From Ruegeria arenilitoris (GTDB lineage: Bacteria > Pseudomonadota > Alphaproteobacteria > Rhodobacterales > Rhodobacteraceae), in NCBI RefSeq assembly GCF_013030985.1, contig NZ_WPYP01000010.1:1-64000 (forward strand): a DNA stretch of 64,000 bases. Reading direction: 5' to 3'. The position numbers were made by a program, and so were the translations under genes. Positions 9,068 to 17,407 of this stretch are shown piece after piece. Position 1 is the first letter of the stretch. Each line of letters begins with the position of its first letter. The notes under the pieces were generated by a model. The model saw nothing but the letters and a program-made list of their open reading frames with translations. It ran no database searches and was not told the DNA's origin.

Positions 9068-10594
9068 ATGACAAAACTGGTCGACATGACGGGGATCGAC
9101 AAACACTTCCCCGGGGTGCACGCGCTGAAATCCGTGCAGTTCGATCTGTTTCCGGGCGAGGTTCACGCATTGATGGGCGAGAACGGGGCCGGGAAAAGCA
9201 CGCTGATGAAAATCCTGTCGGGGATCTACCAGCGCGATGGCGGCGATCTGGTAATCGAAGGCAAATCGGTTAGCCCGACCACCCCGCGCGAGGCCCAGGA
9301 TTTGGGGATCGGCATCATCCATCAGGAACTGAGCCTTATGAATGACCTGACGGTGGCGCAGAACATCTTTATCGGGCGCGAACCCCGCAAGAGCTTTGGC
9401 CGTCTGGACGAGGCCGCGCTGAACGCGCAGACCGCCGAGATTTTCGCTTCGATGAACCTGTCTCTGGACCCGAAAACGCTGGTTGGCAGCCTGACCATTG
9501 CCAAACAGCAAATGGTCGAGATCGCCAAGGCGCTGTCCTACCGATCCAAAGTTCTGATCATGGACGAACCCACGGCCGCGCTGAACGACGCCGAGATTGC
9601 CGAGCTGTTCGTGATCATCCGCCGCCTGAAGGCCGAGGGTGTGGGCATCGTCTACATCAGTCACAAGATGGATGAACTGAAGCAGATCGCCGACCGCGTC
9701 ACCGTCATGCGTGACGGTGAATATGTTGGCACCGTGGACGCGACAGACACGCCGATCAGCCGGATCATCGCGATGATGGTGGGGCGCGAGGTGAACGAAG
9801 AACCTTTGGACGTGCCCGATCTGGGGGAGGCTGAGGTGTCGTTGCAGGTCTCGAACCTGACGCGAGGCAAGGATATCCGCGAAGTCAGTTTCTCGGTTCA
9901 GAAAGGAGAAATCCTGGGCTTTGCCGGGTTGATGGGGGCGGGGCGCACTGAAGTGGCGCGGGCTATCTTCGGGGCCGACTCCAAGGATAGCGGTGAAATC
10001 CGCGTGCACGGCAAACCCGTATCGATCAAATCCCCTAAGGACGCGGTGCGTGCGGGGATCGGTTATCTGTCGGAAGACCGCAAGCATTTTGGGCTGGCGA
10101 CGGGTATGAACGTGCGGGACAATATCGCTCTGGCCTCGATGGACGTGTTTACCGGTACTGGCGGTGTTCTCAACGACGGCGAAATCAGCACTACGGCCAA
10201 GAGCTATATCAAACAGTTGGGCATTCGCACACCGTCCGATGTGCAGGAGGTGCGGCTGCTGTCCGGCGGCAACCAGCAAAAGGTCGTCATCGCCAAATGG
10301 CTGCTGCGTGACTGCGATATTCTGATCTTTGACGAACCCACCCGTGGCATCGACGTCGGCGCAAAATCCGAGATCTACAAGCTGCTCGAAGAACTGGCGG
10401 ATCAGGGCAAGACGATCATCGTGATCTCGTCCGAACTGCCCGAGATCATGCGCCTCAGCCACCGCATCGCCGTCATGTGCGAGGGCCGGCTGACCGGCAT
10501 TCTGCCCGGCGGGAAAGACACCACTCAGGAGGACATCATGCATCTGGCCACCCAACGCAAGGCGGCGATGCAGGTAACAGGGACAGTACAATGA
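9068..10594 (+). CDS. sugar ABC transporter ATP-binding protein, two ABC domains (RbsA type)
   Basis: About 508 residues with two tandem ABC domains. The first has an intact Walker A (GENGAGKST), [15 protein letters not shown] and Walker B ([11 protein letters not shown]). The second has the degenerate P-loop GLMGAGRTE and intact LSGGNQQK and Walker B ([10 protein letters not shown]), as usual for RbsA/MglA. ATG at 9068 has GGGAGG six bases upstream and gives the family start; ATG at 9056 is also possible. The stop overlaps the permease start by 4 bp (ATGA). Confidence 0.93.
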   Translation: MTKLVDMTGIDKHFPGVHALKSVQFDLFPGEVHALMGENGAGKSTLMKILSGIYQRDGGDLVIEGKSVSPTTPREAQDLGIGIIHQELSLMNDLTVAQNIFIGREPRKSFGRLDEAALNAQTAEIFASMNLSLDPKTLVGSLTIAKQQMVEIAKALSYRSKVLIMDEPTAALNDAEIAELFVIIRRLKAEGVGIVYISHKMDELKQIADRVTVMRDGEYVGTVDATDTPISRIIAMMVGREVNEEPLDVPDLGEAEVSLQVSNLTRGKDIREVSFSVQKGEILGFAGLMGAGRTEVARAIFGADSKDSGEIRVHGKPVSIKSPKDAVRAGIGYLSEDRKHFGLATGMNVRDNIALASMDVFTGTGGVLNDGEISTTAKSYIKQLGIRTPSDVQEVRLLSGGNQQKVVIAKWLLRDCDILIFDEPTRGIDVGAKSEIYKLLEELADQGKTIIVISSELPEIMRLSHRIAVMCEGRLTGILPGGKDTTQEDIMHLATQRKAAMQVTGTVQ

Positions 10595-11598
10595 CCACAG
10601 CCACGGATATCGACAAGAAAAAGCCGCTTTCGGGTCTGTCGGAGAGCGGCGCCTATCAAAAGCTGCTGGCGTTTGCCAGTCTGATCGCCTTGCTGATCGG
10701 GTTTTCGATCGCGTCGCCGAATTTCATGCAAACCTCGAACATGATCGCCATTCTGCAGGCCACCTCGGTCAACGGGGTGCTAGCCGTGGCGGCGACTTTG
10801 ATCATCATCACTGGCGGCATTGACCTGTCGCTGGGCACGCTGATGACGTTCTGTGCGGTGATCGCGGGGGTGGTGCTGACCTATCTGGGGATGCCGTTGC
10901 TGCTGGGTGTTGCGGCGGCCATTGGGGCAGGGGCGCTGTGCGGGCTGTGTTCCGGGACGTTCGTGGCCAAGATGAAAATCCCGCCTTTCATCGCCACACT
11001 GGGCATGATGCTGATCCTCAAAGGGCTTTCGCTTGTGATCTCGGGCACGCGCCCGATCTATTTCAACGACACGCCGGGTTTCGATCAGATCTCGCGTGGG
11101 TCCCTGATCGGAGAGGTTTTTCCGGCGCTGCCCATCCCCAACGGCGTGCTGATCCTGTTCCTCGTGGCCATCGCGGCCTCGTATATTCTGGGGCGCACGG
11201 TTCTGGGGCGCTACACCTTTGCGCTGGGATCGAACGAAGAGGCCGTTCGGCTTTCGGGCGTGAACACCGACATGTGGAAAATGCGCATCTACGCACTGGC
11301 CGGGGCCATCTGCGGTATCGCCGGTATTCTCATCGCCTCGCGTCTCAACTCGGCGCAACCCGCGCTGGGGCTGGGCTATGAGCTGGAGGCAATCGCGGCC
11401 GTGGTGATCGGGGGAACATCCCTGTCCGGCGGGCGCGGAACGATCCTTGGAACCCTCATCGGGGCACTGATCATGGCGGTGCTGACCAACGGGTTGCGTG
11501 TGCTGTCGGTGGCACAGGAATGGCAGACCGTCGTGACCGGCGCGATCATCATTCTGGCCGTCTATGCCGACATGGCCCGGCGCAAGAAAACCGGCTGA
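10591..11598 (+). CDS. sugar ABC transporter permease (RbsC/BPD type)
   Basis: A 335-residue inner-membrane permease with about 8-10 hydrophobic segments. It carries family motifs [12 protein letters not shown] and [22 protein letters not shown]. The ATG at 10591 overlaps the ATPase stop, so the two are translationally coupled. It would form the channel for the sugar delivered by the downstream binding protein. Confidence 0.93.
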   Translation: MTTATDIDKKKPLSGLSESGAYQKLLAFASLIALLIGFSIASPNFMQTSNMIAILQATSVNGVLAVAATLIIITGGIDLSLGTLMTFCAVIAGVVLTYLGMPLLLGVAAAIGAGALCGLCSGTFVAKMKIPPFIATLGMMLILKGLSLVISGTRPIYFNDTPGFDQISRGSLIGEVFPALPIPNGVLILFLVAIAASYILGRTVLGRYTFALGSNEEAVRLSGVNTDMWKMRIYALAGAICGIAGILIASRLNSAQPALGLGYELEAIAAVVIGGTSLSGGRGTILGTLIGALIMAVLTNGLRVLSVAQEWQTVVTGAIIILAVYADMARRKKTG

Positions 11599-11634
11599 AC
11601 CACCAAACAAACGACCAACAAGGAGGAGAAGAAC

Positions 11635-12579
11635 ATGTTTACACGTCGTTTCATTCTGGGGGCGCTGAGTGCCGCCACCTTAGCGGCTCCGGCCTCGATG
11701 GCCGCGGCCGAAGATATCTACATCCCGCTGGTGTCCAAAGGCTTCCAGCACCAGTTCTGGCAAGCGGTAAAATCCGGCGCGGAACAGGCCGCGGACGAAT
11801 ATGGCGTGAACATCACCTTCGAAGGCCCCGACAACGAAACCATGGTGGACCGCCAGATCGACATGCTGGCCGCAGCACTGGCCAATAATCCCAAGGCGAT
11901 CGGCTTTGCCGCGCTGGACAGTCAGGCCGCCATCCCTCTGCTGAAACAGGCCGCCGATAAAGGCATCCCGATCATTGCCTTTGACAGCGGCGTTGACAGC
12001 GATATTCCGGTCTCGACCGCAACCACAGACAATCTGGCTGCCGCAGGGCTGGCCGCAGATAAGATGGCGGAGATGCTGGGAGGCAAAGGCAAGGTTGCCG
12101 TGGTCGCGCATGACCAGACCAGCCGCACTGGTATCGATCGCCGCGACGGTTTCGTGAATCGCATCGCCGAGAAATACCCCGATATCGAGGTCGTCACCGT
12201 TCAATACGGTCAGGGCGACCACCTGAAATCAACCGAGGTCACCAAGGCCATCCTGACCGCAAATCCGGACCTGAACGGCATCTTCGGCACCAACGAAGGG
12301 TCGGCTATCGGCGTGGTGAACGGCGTGCAGGAATTGGGCACCGAAGGGCTGGTTATCATTGGCTACGACAGCGGCAAGGCCCAGAAAGACGCGATCAAAA
12401 GCGGCCTGATGGCAGGTGCCATTACCCAGAACCCGGTCGGGATCGGTTATGAAACGGTCAAAGCCGCCGTTGCCGCCCTGAACGGCGAAGAGGTTCCGGC
12501 CCTGATCGACACCGGCTTCTACTACTACGACGCGTCAAACATGGACGACCCGAAAATCTCGGCCGTTCTGTACGACTAA
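11635..12579 (+). CDS. periplasmic sugar-binding protein (ribose/galactose-like)
   Basis: A 314-residue type I periplasmic binding protein. Arg-rich N-region, hydrophobic core and an ASMAAAED cleavage region at about residue 24 form a Sec signal peptide. The mature part has the RbsB-like layout (KGFQHQFW, GVDSDIPVSTATTDN, GTNEGSAIGVVNG, IGYDSGKAQ). AGGAGGAGAA precedes the ATG. It is the last gene of the rightward operon and defines importer specificity; given the enzymes, L-fucose or a stereochemically similar pentose is likely. Confidence 0.93.
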   Translation: MFTRRFILGALSAATLAAPASMAAAEDIYIPLVSKGFQHQFWQAVKSGAEQAADEYGVNITFEGPDNETMVDRQIDMLAAALANNPKAIGFAALDSQAAIPLLKQAADKGIPIIAFDSGVDSDIPVSTATTDNLAAAGLAADKMAEMLGGKGKVAVVAHDQTSRTGIDRRDGFVNRIAEKYPDIEVVTVQYGQGDHLKSTEVTKAILTANPDLNGIFGTNEGSAIGVVNGVQELGTEGLVIIGYDSGKAQKDAIKSGLMAGAITQNPVGIGYETVKAAVAALNGEEVPALIDTGFYYYDASNMDDPKISAVLYD

Positions 12580-12599
12580 GACCCAAACCACTCACGGCT

Positions 12600-12631
12600 A
12601 ACCGGTCCACCTGTTTCAGGCGGGCCGGTTT
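12600..12631 (+). terminator. terminator after the sugar importer operon
   Basis: AACCGGTCCACC pairs with GGCGGGCCGGTT through a 7-base loop with one mismatch and one wobble, followed by TTCCATTT. The T tract is weak, so efficiency is uncertain. The position 20 bp past the binding-protein stop supports the call. Confidence 0.55.
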
Positions 12632-12768
12632 CCATTTGCGCGGGTCAGAAGCGCAGACCTTCCAGGACTTATCCGCCGGGAAAGGTATATTCTCATTTCG
12701 TATTTGTTGATCAAGTGTGTTAGGGTCCGGGATGTATTTTCTGACTTTTATTAAAGGTAGTTGATCCA

Positions 12769-13413
12769 TTGCCAGACAAACCCATCAGCGTATTCAAGCT
12801 GCGCCCCCTGGAGAAGGCGGATCTGGAGGCCATCACCCCCTGGTTTCAGGACATCGAGGACCTCGCCCGATTTGACCGCACTTCGCGCATTCCTTTCAAT
12901 CTGGCACAAACCGAGGAAATCTGGAGTGATGCTTTCAACGCATCCGGCAGCTGCTGCAAATGCTGGTTCGCCGTCGAATCCGACAGCGGGCAGGTTCTGG
13001 GACTGGCGGGCCTCGAGGCCATATCCTCGATCAACCGGGACGCAGTTGTTGCAATATTCGTTGAAAAATCAGCCAGACGGTTAGGCCTGGCGATCAGAGC
13101 GACCGCTCTGGTTGTGGATTTTGCATTCCGTCAGCTTGGCTTGAACCGACTTACCTCGTATTATCGCGACGATAACCACATAAGCCGCGATCTTGTGGAA
13201 AGACTGGGGTGTCAGGTTGAAGGAACCATGCGACAAGCCTGGTATGCGGATGGAACATTTCACGACATGATCGTCGTTGGTGTTCTCAAGCAGGATTGGA
13301 TGGACAGACGCCCCATCTTGGCAAAGGAACTGGACCCGGGGACAATCGTGACCTTCGGGGCGGATGGGATTTCAGGCTGGTCCTGGCCACCGCAAGTTGA
13401 TGAGTGTGAGTAA
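12769..13413 (+). CDS. GNAT-family N-acetyltransferase (RimJ/RimL-like)
   Basis: A 214-residue protein with a GNAT fold of the Acetyltransf_3 type. Features are FKLRPLEKADLEAI at the start, EKSARRLGLAIRAT as the acetyl-CoA loop, and the C-terminal NHISRDLVERLGCQVEGTMRQAW element typical of RimJ/RimL-like enzymes. The start is TTG with AAAGG about 10 bases upstream; no in-frame ATG gives a complete fold. The C-terminal 30 residues are a Trp/Pro-containing extension. Substrate unknown. It is not obviously in an operon with its neighbours. Confidence 0.8.
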   Translation: MPDKPISVFKLRPLEKADLEAITPWFQDIEDLARFDRTSRIPFNLAQTEEIWSDAFNASGSCCKCWFAVESDSGQVLGLAGLEAISSINRDAVVAIFVEKSARRLGLAIRATALVVDFAFRQLGLNRLTSYYRDDNHISRDLVERLGCQVEGTMRQAWYADGTFHDMIVVGVLKQDWMDRRPILAKELDPGTIVTFGADGISGWSWPPQVDECE

Positions 13414-13499
13414 CGGGGTGTGATTTTGCTTTCTGAGTGCAAAAGCACATTTTGCTATAAACTGACGATAGGGTTCGAACGCAGCCCCTCAGACGAGTA

Positions 13500-15275
13500 T
13501 TGAATGTGAACACCACAAGTCCAAATCCTTCCACCACGCAGAAGCTGGGCGCCATCCTGTTTGCCGACGTCGTCGGTTATTCGCGTCTGATGAGCGAGAA
13601 TGAGCTGGATACATATAATGCTCTGAAATTGTTGATGTCTCAGCTCGAAGAAACCTGCGCCGCGTTTCAGGGCCGGGTGGTCGAGGTGCGCGGCGACGGT
13701 ATTCTGGCCCTGTTTGACACCGCCACCAGCGCGGTTGAGTTCGGGGTGGAACTGCATCGTATCGCCAGCCAGCACAACAGCGAGCGCACGGATGACCAGC
13801 GCCTCATGTTCCGCGCTGGCGTCCATCTGGGCGAAATCCTGATCGACGATCGCGGCATCCATGGTGACAACGTCAATATCGCCGCCCGGCTTCAGGAAAT
13901 CGCGGAACCTGAAAGGGTTTATGTCAGTTCTGCGGTGTACGATCAGGTCTGCAACCGTCTGCGTTACGGTTATGAATTTCTTGGCCCGAAAAAGCTGAAG
14001 AACATCCTGTCCCCCATCTCGACCTATTGCGTGCGCAGCGAGGTCGCCGGAGCGACAATGGCCGGAACGATGCGGCCCGACCTTCCCGGGGACGTGCTGG
14101 AACGCCCCGACACGCCCTCGGTCGCCATTCTGCCCTTCAGCAGCCAGGGCGGGGACGAGTCGGACAGTTGGATCGCCGAAGGGCTGACCGACGACATCAT
14201 CATGAACCTGTCCAAGTTTCGCAATCTGTTCGTGATCGCGCGGAATTCGTCTTTTTTCTTCAAGACACAGGCGATGCCACCGAAAGAGGCCGCGCAAAAA
14301 CTGAATGTGCGCTATGTCGCCCGGGGCAGCGTGCGCCGGTCGGCCAGCCGTATCCGGATCACGGCGGAACTGGTCGACGCCACAACCGAGCGCACCATCT
14401 GGGGTGAACGGTTTGATCGCAAGATCGACGATATTTTCGACATCCTTGACGAAGTGACCGAATGCATCGTGGCCGCCACCGCGGTGATGATTGAATCGCA
14501 CGAAAAGCGGCGCATGATTCAGGCGATCCCGTCTGACCTTGAGGCGTATGGGTCCGTGCTTCAGGGTCAGCACCACATTTTCAAATACACACGGACCGAC
14601 AACCGCAAAGCGCAGAACTTTTACGAGTCGGCCCTTGAACTGGACGAAGGCTATGCCCGCGCGGCGGCGGCATTGTCACGGACACTGAATATTGACTGGC
14701 GCTATTCCTGGTCCGAGGACCCTGCCACCGCGCTGGATCAGGCCCTGACCTTTGCGCAGCGCGCGATCGAGCTGGACCCCACCGACGCGCGCGGGTTTGG
14801 CGAATTGGGCTATGTGCACCTGTATCGCAAGGAGCACGACGCGGCGCTGCAGTCCTATCGCCGTGCTCTGTCGCTGAATCCGAATGACGCTGACATGCAT
14901 TCCGATTTCGCCGATGCGCTGGCGCATTATGGTGACAACGAAGCAGCAATCTCCCATCTCCAACAGGCAATGCGGTTGAACCCATATTTCCCGGATCAGT
15001 ACCTGTGGCATCTGGGCGGCGCATATTTCAATCTTCGCCGCTATGAAGACTCCATTGAAGCCGTCAACAAGATGAACAACCCCACCGAAGGACAACGCTT
15101 GCTGGCCGCCAGTTTCGCACAGCTCGATCAGTTGGACATCGCGCGCGACATCGCTGAGCGGCATCGGAAAGCGCATCCCAACTTCTCACTGAAACGGTGG
15201 GAGAGCGTGCAGCCGGACCGCCTGCCCGAGGACACGCAACACTTTGTCGAGGGGCTGAAAAAGGCAGGCTTCTGA
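13500..15275 (+). CDS. class III adenylate/guanylate cyclase with TolB-like domain and TPRs
   Basis: A 591-residue soluble protein. Residues about 15-180 form a class III cyclase domain with both metal Asp positions visible (ILFADVVGYSRLM; VRGDGILALF) and the NVNIAARL motif with catalytic Asn and Arg. Residues about 200-330 are a TolB/FlgO-like segment (VAILPFS, IAEGLTDDIIMNLSKF). The rest is TPR-like, with repeats around residues 430-545. This architecture is common in Rhizobiales and roseobacters. No membrane span is seen. Start is TTG 13500 or GTG 13506. A strong hairpin follows the stop. Confidence 0.87.
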   Translation: MNVNTTSPNPSTTQKLGAILFADVVGYSRLMSENELDTYNALKLLMSQLEETCAAFQGRVVEVRGDGILALFDTATSAVEFGVELHRIASQHNSERTDDQRLMFRAGVHLGEILIDDRGIHGDNVNIAARLQEIAEPERVYVSSAVYDQVCNRLRYGYEFLGPKKLKNILSPISTYCVRSEVAGATMAGTMRPDLPGDVLERPDTPSVAILPFSSQGGDESDSWIAEGLTDDIIMNLSKFRNLFVIARNSSFFFKTQAMPPKEAAQKLNVRYVARGSVRRSASRIRITAELVDATTERTIWGERFDRKIDDIFDILDEVTECIVAATAVMIESHEKRRMIQAIPSDLEAYGSVLQGQHHIFKYTRTDNRKAQNFYESALELDEGYARAAAALSRTLNIDWRYSWSEDPATALDQALTFAQRAIELDPTDARGFGELGYVHLYRKEHDAALQSYRRALSLNPNDADMHSDFADALAHYGDNEAAISHLQQAMRLNPYFPDQYLWHLGGAYFNLRRYEDSIEAVNKMNNPTEGQRLLAASFAQLDQLDIARDIAERHRKAHPNFSLKRWESVQPDRLPEDTQHFVEGLKKAGF

Positions 15276-15277
15276 AC

Positions 15278-15304
15278 GAAAAAAGGCCCCGCTTGGCAGG
15301 GGCC
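15278..15304. terminator. bidirectional terminator between convergent genes
   Basis: GGCCCC and GGGGCC form a perfect 6-bp GC stem with an 8-base loop. The minus strand continues into six T residues (AAAAAA on the + strand), so it is a strong terminator for the leftward repeat-protein operon. The + strand side has CTTTGC and would serve the cyclase gene less well. Confidence 0.75.
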
Positions 15305-15348
15305 CTTTGCAGATCTTTTCTAATGGGAACCGTGACCTTGGTGCCGGA

Positions 15349-15924
15349 TCAGTCTTCCGAGCCCCGCGCACGTGCACCGCTGACCCGGGCTCCACTGACA
15401 CGCGCACCACTCACGCGGGCGCCGCTGACACGTGCACCGCTGACACGCGCACCACTCACACGCGCGCCGCTGATCGCCGGGCTGTCAAAGCCGAAATAGA
15501 TGTCCAGCAGAACCTGTTCGAACATGCCCGCGGTGACATCCATACGCATGGTCTGATCAGCCTTGTCATAGGCCCAATACATGACGTCGTTGGCCATCTG
15601 ATAGTCGGCGGCCGCAACACCGCTTTTCGACGGATCGTTGGGTGCCCGGGACGCTAGGTTCCCCGGCAGGTTACCATCCGTGGCGCTTTTGCCTTTGCCA
15701 TGCACAAGGAAAATCGCGGGCTCGGGAAGGTCGTAATACGTACCTTCATAGGCAAAGCCATAAATCTTGGCAAACCGGGGCTCATCTTCGCCGTCCTTGG
15801 CGAACTGCTTGTCCAGTTGCTTGTTGTTTCCCTGTCCGCGCTTGTCGGTAACTGTGTATTTCATGTCATCAAGGACGCGTCCGAAAATCAACACTTCGGA
15901 AAAACTGAGCAAAGTCTCTGGCAT
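15349..15924 (-). CDS. unknown protein with seven C-terminal SGAR(V/A) repeats; candidate YcaO/TfuA substrate
   Basis: A 191-residue protein not recognised as any known family. Residues 1-149 look like a folded domain without signal peptide or membrane segment (IYGFAYEGTYYDLPEPAIFLV near 53-73; FEQVLLDIYFGFDSP before the tail). Residues 151-185 are seven tandem SGARV pentapeptides, the last being SGARA, then RGSED. AGGAG precedes the ATG. It is the final gene of a leftward run behind YcaO, TfuA-like and metallopeptidase genes, with a 147-bp gap and then a strong terminator. Inference: N-terminal domain as leader or carrier and the repeat tail as a multi-core RiPP substrate. Alternatively the tail is only a structural linker. 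Confidence 0.8.
   Translation of the reverse strand: MPETLLSFSEVLIFGRVLDDMKYTVTDKRGQGNNKQLDKQFAKDGEDEPRFAKIYGFAYEGTYYDLPEPAIFLVHGKGKSATDGNLPGNLASRAPNDPSKSGVAAADYQMANDVMYWAYDKADQTMRMDVTAGMFEQVLLDIYFGFDSPAISGARVSGARVSGARVSGARVSGARVSGARVSGARARGSED
15367..15471 (-). repeat. seven tandem 15-bp units encoding SGARV
   Basis: Seven exact 15-bp units encode SGAR followed by Val (six) or Ala (last). Codons vary between units: Ser is AGC or AGT, Gly GGC, GGT or GGA, Ala GCG, GCC or GCA, Arg CGT, CGC or CGG, Val GTG or GTC. The peptide is almost invariant while the DNA has drifted, which points to selection on the protein rather than very recent slippage. Confidence 0.95.
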
Positions 15925-16071
15925 AAACTCATCTCCTAATTGCAGGCTCGACAGCTCCGGCCGTCTTACCCCCCCTAACGAAGACCCGATAATTGACGAG
16001 CCAAATTACTTCCAATAATTACCCTTCGATTGAATGCCACAAAACCATTTAAAAATAAAGGGTTTTAGGCG

Positions 16072-17364
16072 CTACTCCGGAACCTGCGTACGGACCGAAT
16101 GCGAATGACTGTCTTCTTCGGGGTCAGGCAGGCGAGGCCCTGCGGTGGTCAACCCGATATCGCGCATCCGGAAGTTGCCTTCGATGATATTGCGGAAGGC
16201 TCCGCCGGTGATCTCTTGGTCCACCGCCAGCAGTGCCTTTTCCACCCCGAAATAACTGAGCATATCCGCGTCCAGCATCTCCCACGTGTCGGCCAGATAG
16301 GTACCCAGAAAGTCACGCGCTTCAAGAAGGGCGATGCGGAACCCTTCGGGATTTTCGGCGTATCGTTTGTCGAAAACACCCTGCATCACACGGCTGTAGT
16401 CGGGCGAGCCTTCCAACTGATCCGACAGGTGCTCTTCCTCGGGCGAGATCAGGCCGTGCACCAGCAAACGCTCGTGGTAAATATCGACGAAGATGTCGAA
16501 CATCGCACCGGTCAGGGGTTCGGACAAAGCGTGCTCGCTGGACCAGCCGGCAGCGAATTCCGACAAGGACCGGTCATTGGCCGCAATTCGGATCTGAGCG
16601 TTTTCCGACAGTTCGGCAAATCGGCTGAGGCGGTTGAACGTGTAAAGGTTCCCCCGCGTGTTCTCCAGCAAATCATCGACCACCGAACCGAAATGCAGCG
16701 ACGCCAGCAACGCCACCAGATCAGCCGCGGATTCATGAAACCCGTAATACTCGCCCGAGGCATCGCCGTTAGACGGCATCCCGATCACGCTGTAGATGAT
16801 GGCATGGCCGATTTCATGCGCGACCACATCGAAGTTCAGGCTGTAGGGGCGGTATTCATCCCCGTGTTCATGGGTGCCGCCGGTTTCCAGAAACCCCCAG
16901 CCGATATGCGCGTTGTCGAGGCTGGGCAGCAGCGACAGTTCCAGCCTGTCAAAGTCGCGCGCGAAGTGCCACGGGATCGGGCGGTCGAAATAGCCCTGCC
17001 AGACATCCATGGTGAAATGGGCCGAGCCGAACAGATGCGCGGCCTCAAAAGCGGGGTCGGTGGGGTCGATATGGATGAAGTTGCCGAACTCGTCCGGCAT
17101 GGCGGGCGGTTGGATTTGCCCGTCCCAGGGCGGCAGGTACATGCCCGGTCCGTTCGGCCCCGGTATGATCGCGCCGTAAGGGGTGGTTTTCCCCACCGGG
17201 TCGACCGTGTACATGCGCGGACCCGACGGCCCGGGCCCGATGCTGCCCTGTGGCGCAGAAATCTCGACCAGCTCCAGCTGGGCATTGGGTTCCAGAAACG
17301 GAGACTGTGGAAACAGCAGAAACCGAGTACCGGGTTCTTCTTCGATCTGTTCGGGTAAGTTCAC
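16072..17364 (-). CDS. HExxH zinc metallopeptidase of the RiPP-like cluster
   Basis: About 430 residues with gluzincin signatures: VAHEIGHAII (zinc His183 and His187 with Glu184) and, 24 residues on, GFHESAADLVALL, whose Glu211 matches the third ligand of M4/M36-like peptidases. No signal peptide or membrane segment is seen, so it probably acts in the cytoplasm. The N-terminal 100 residues are rich in Pro and Gly (GPGPSGPR, GPNGPG). The start is GTG at 17364, because GGGAGAG lies six bases upstream; TTG at 17394 is less likely. It is 43 bp after the TfuA-like gene. A leader- or repeat-cleaving role is inferred. Confidence 0.82.
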   Translation of the reverse strand: MNLPEQIEEEPGTRFLLFPQSPFLEPNAQLELVEISAPQGSIGPGPSGPRMYTVDPVGKTTPYGAIIPGPNGPGMYLPPWDGQIQPPAMPDEFGNFIHIDPTDPAFEAAHLFGSAHFTMDVWQGYFDRPIPWHFARDFDRLELSLLPSLDNAHIGWGFLETGGTHEHGDEYRPYSLNFDVVAHEIGHAIIYSVIGMPSNGDASGEYYGFHESAADLVALLASLHFGSVVDDLLENTRGNLYTFNRLSRFAELSENAQIRIAANDRSLSEFAAGWSSEHALSEPLTGAMFDIFVDIYHERLLVHGLISPEEEHLSDQLEGSPDYSRVMQGVFDKRYAENPEGFRIALLEARDFLGTYLADTWEMLDADMLSYFGVEKALLAVDQEITGGAFRNIIEGNFRMRDIGLTTAGPRLPDPEEDSHSHSVRTQVPE

Positions 17365-17370
17365 AAAACG

Positions 17371-17377
17371 CTCTCCC
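17371..17377 (-). promoter_or_regulatory. Shine-Dalgarno site fixing the metallopeptidase start
   Basis: GGGAGAG on the minus strand sits six bases before GTG 17364 and downstream of the alternative TTG at 17394, so it selects the GTG. Confidence 0.55.
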
Positions 17378-17407
17378 GTGTGGTGCCCGGTCAAAACCGG
17401 CGGCCTC

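Noticed and set aside
8792..10591. 599-codon frame on the minus strand
   Set aside because: Antisense shadow of the RbsA-type ATPase gene, whose motifs are complete on the + strand.
15367..15471. Short tandem repeats considered as a CRISPR array or VNTR
   Set aside because: Units are contiguous 15-mers without spacers, stay in frame inside a coding gene and vary only at codon positions that preserve the peptide.
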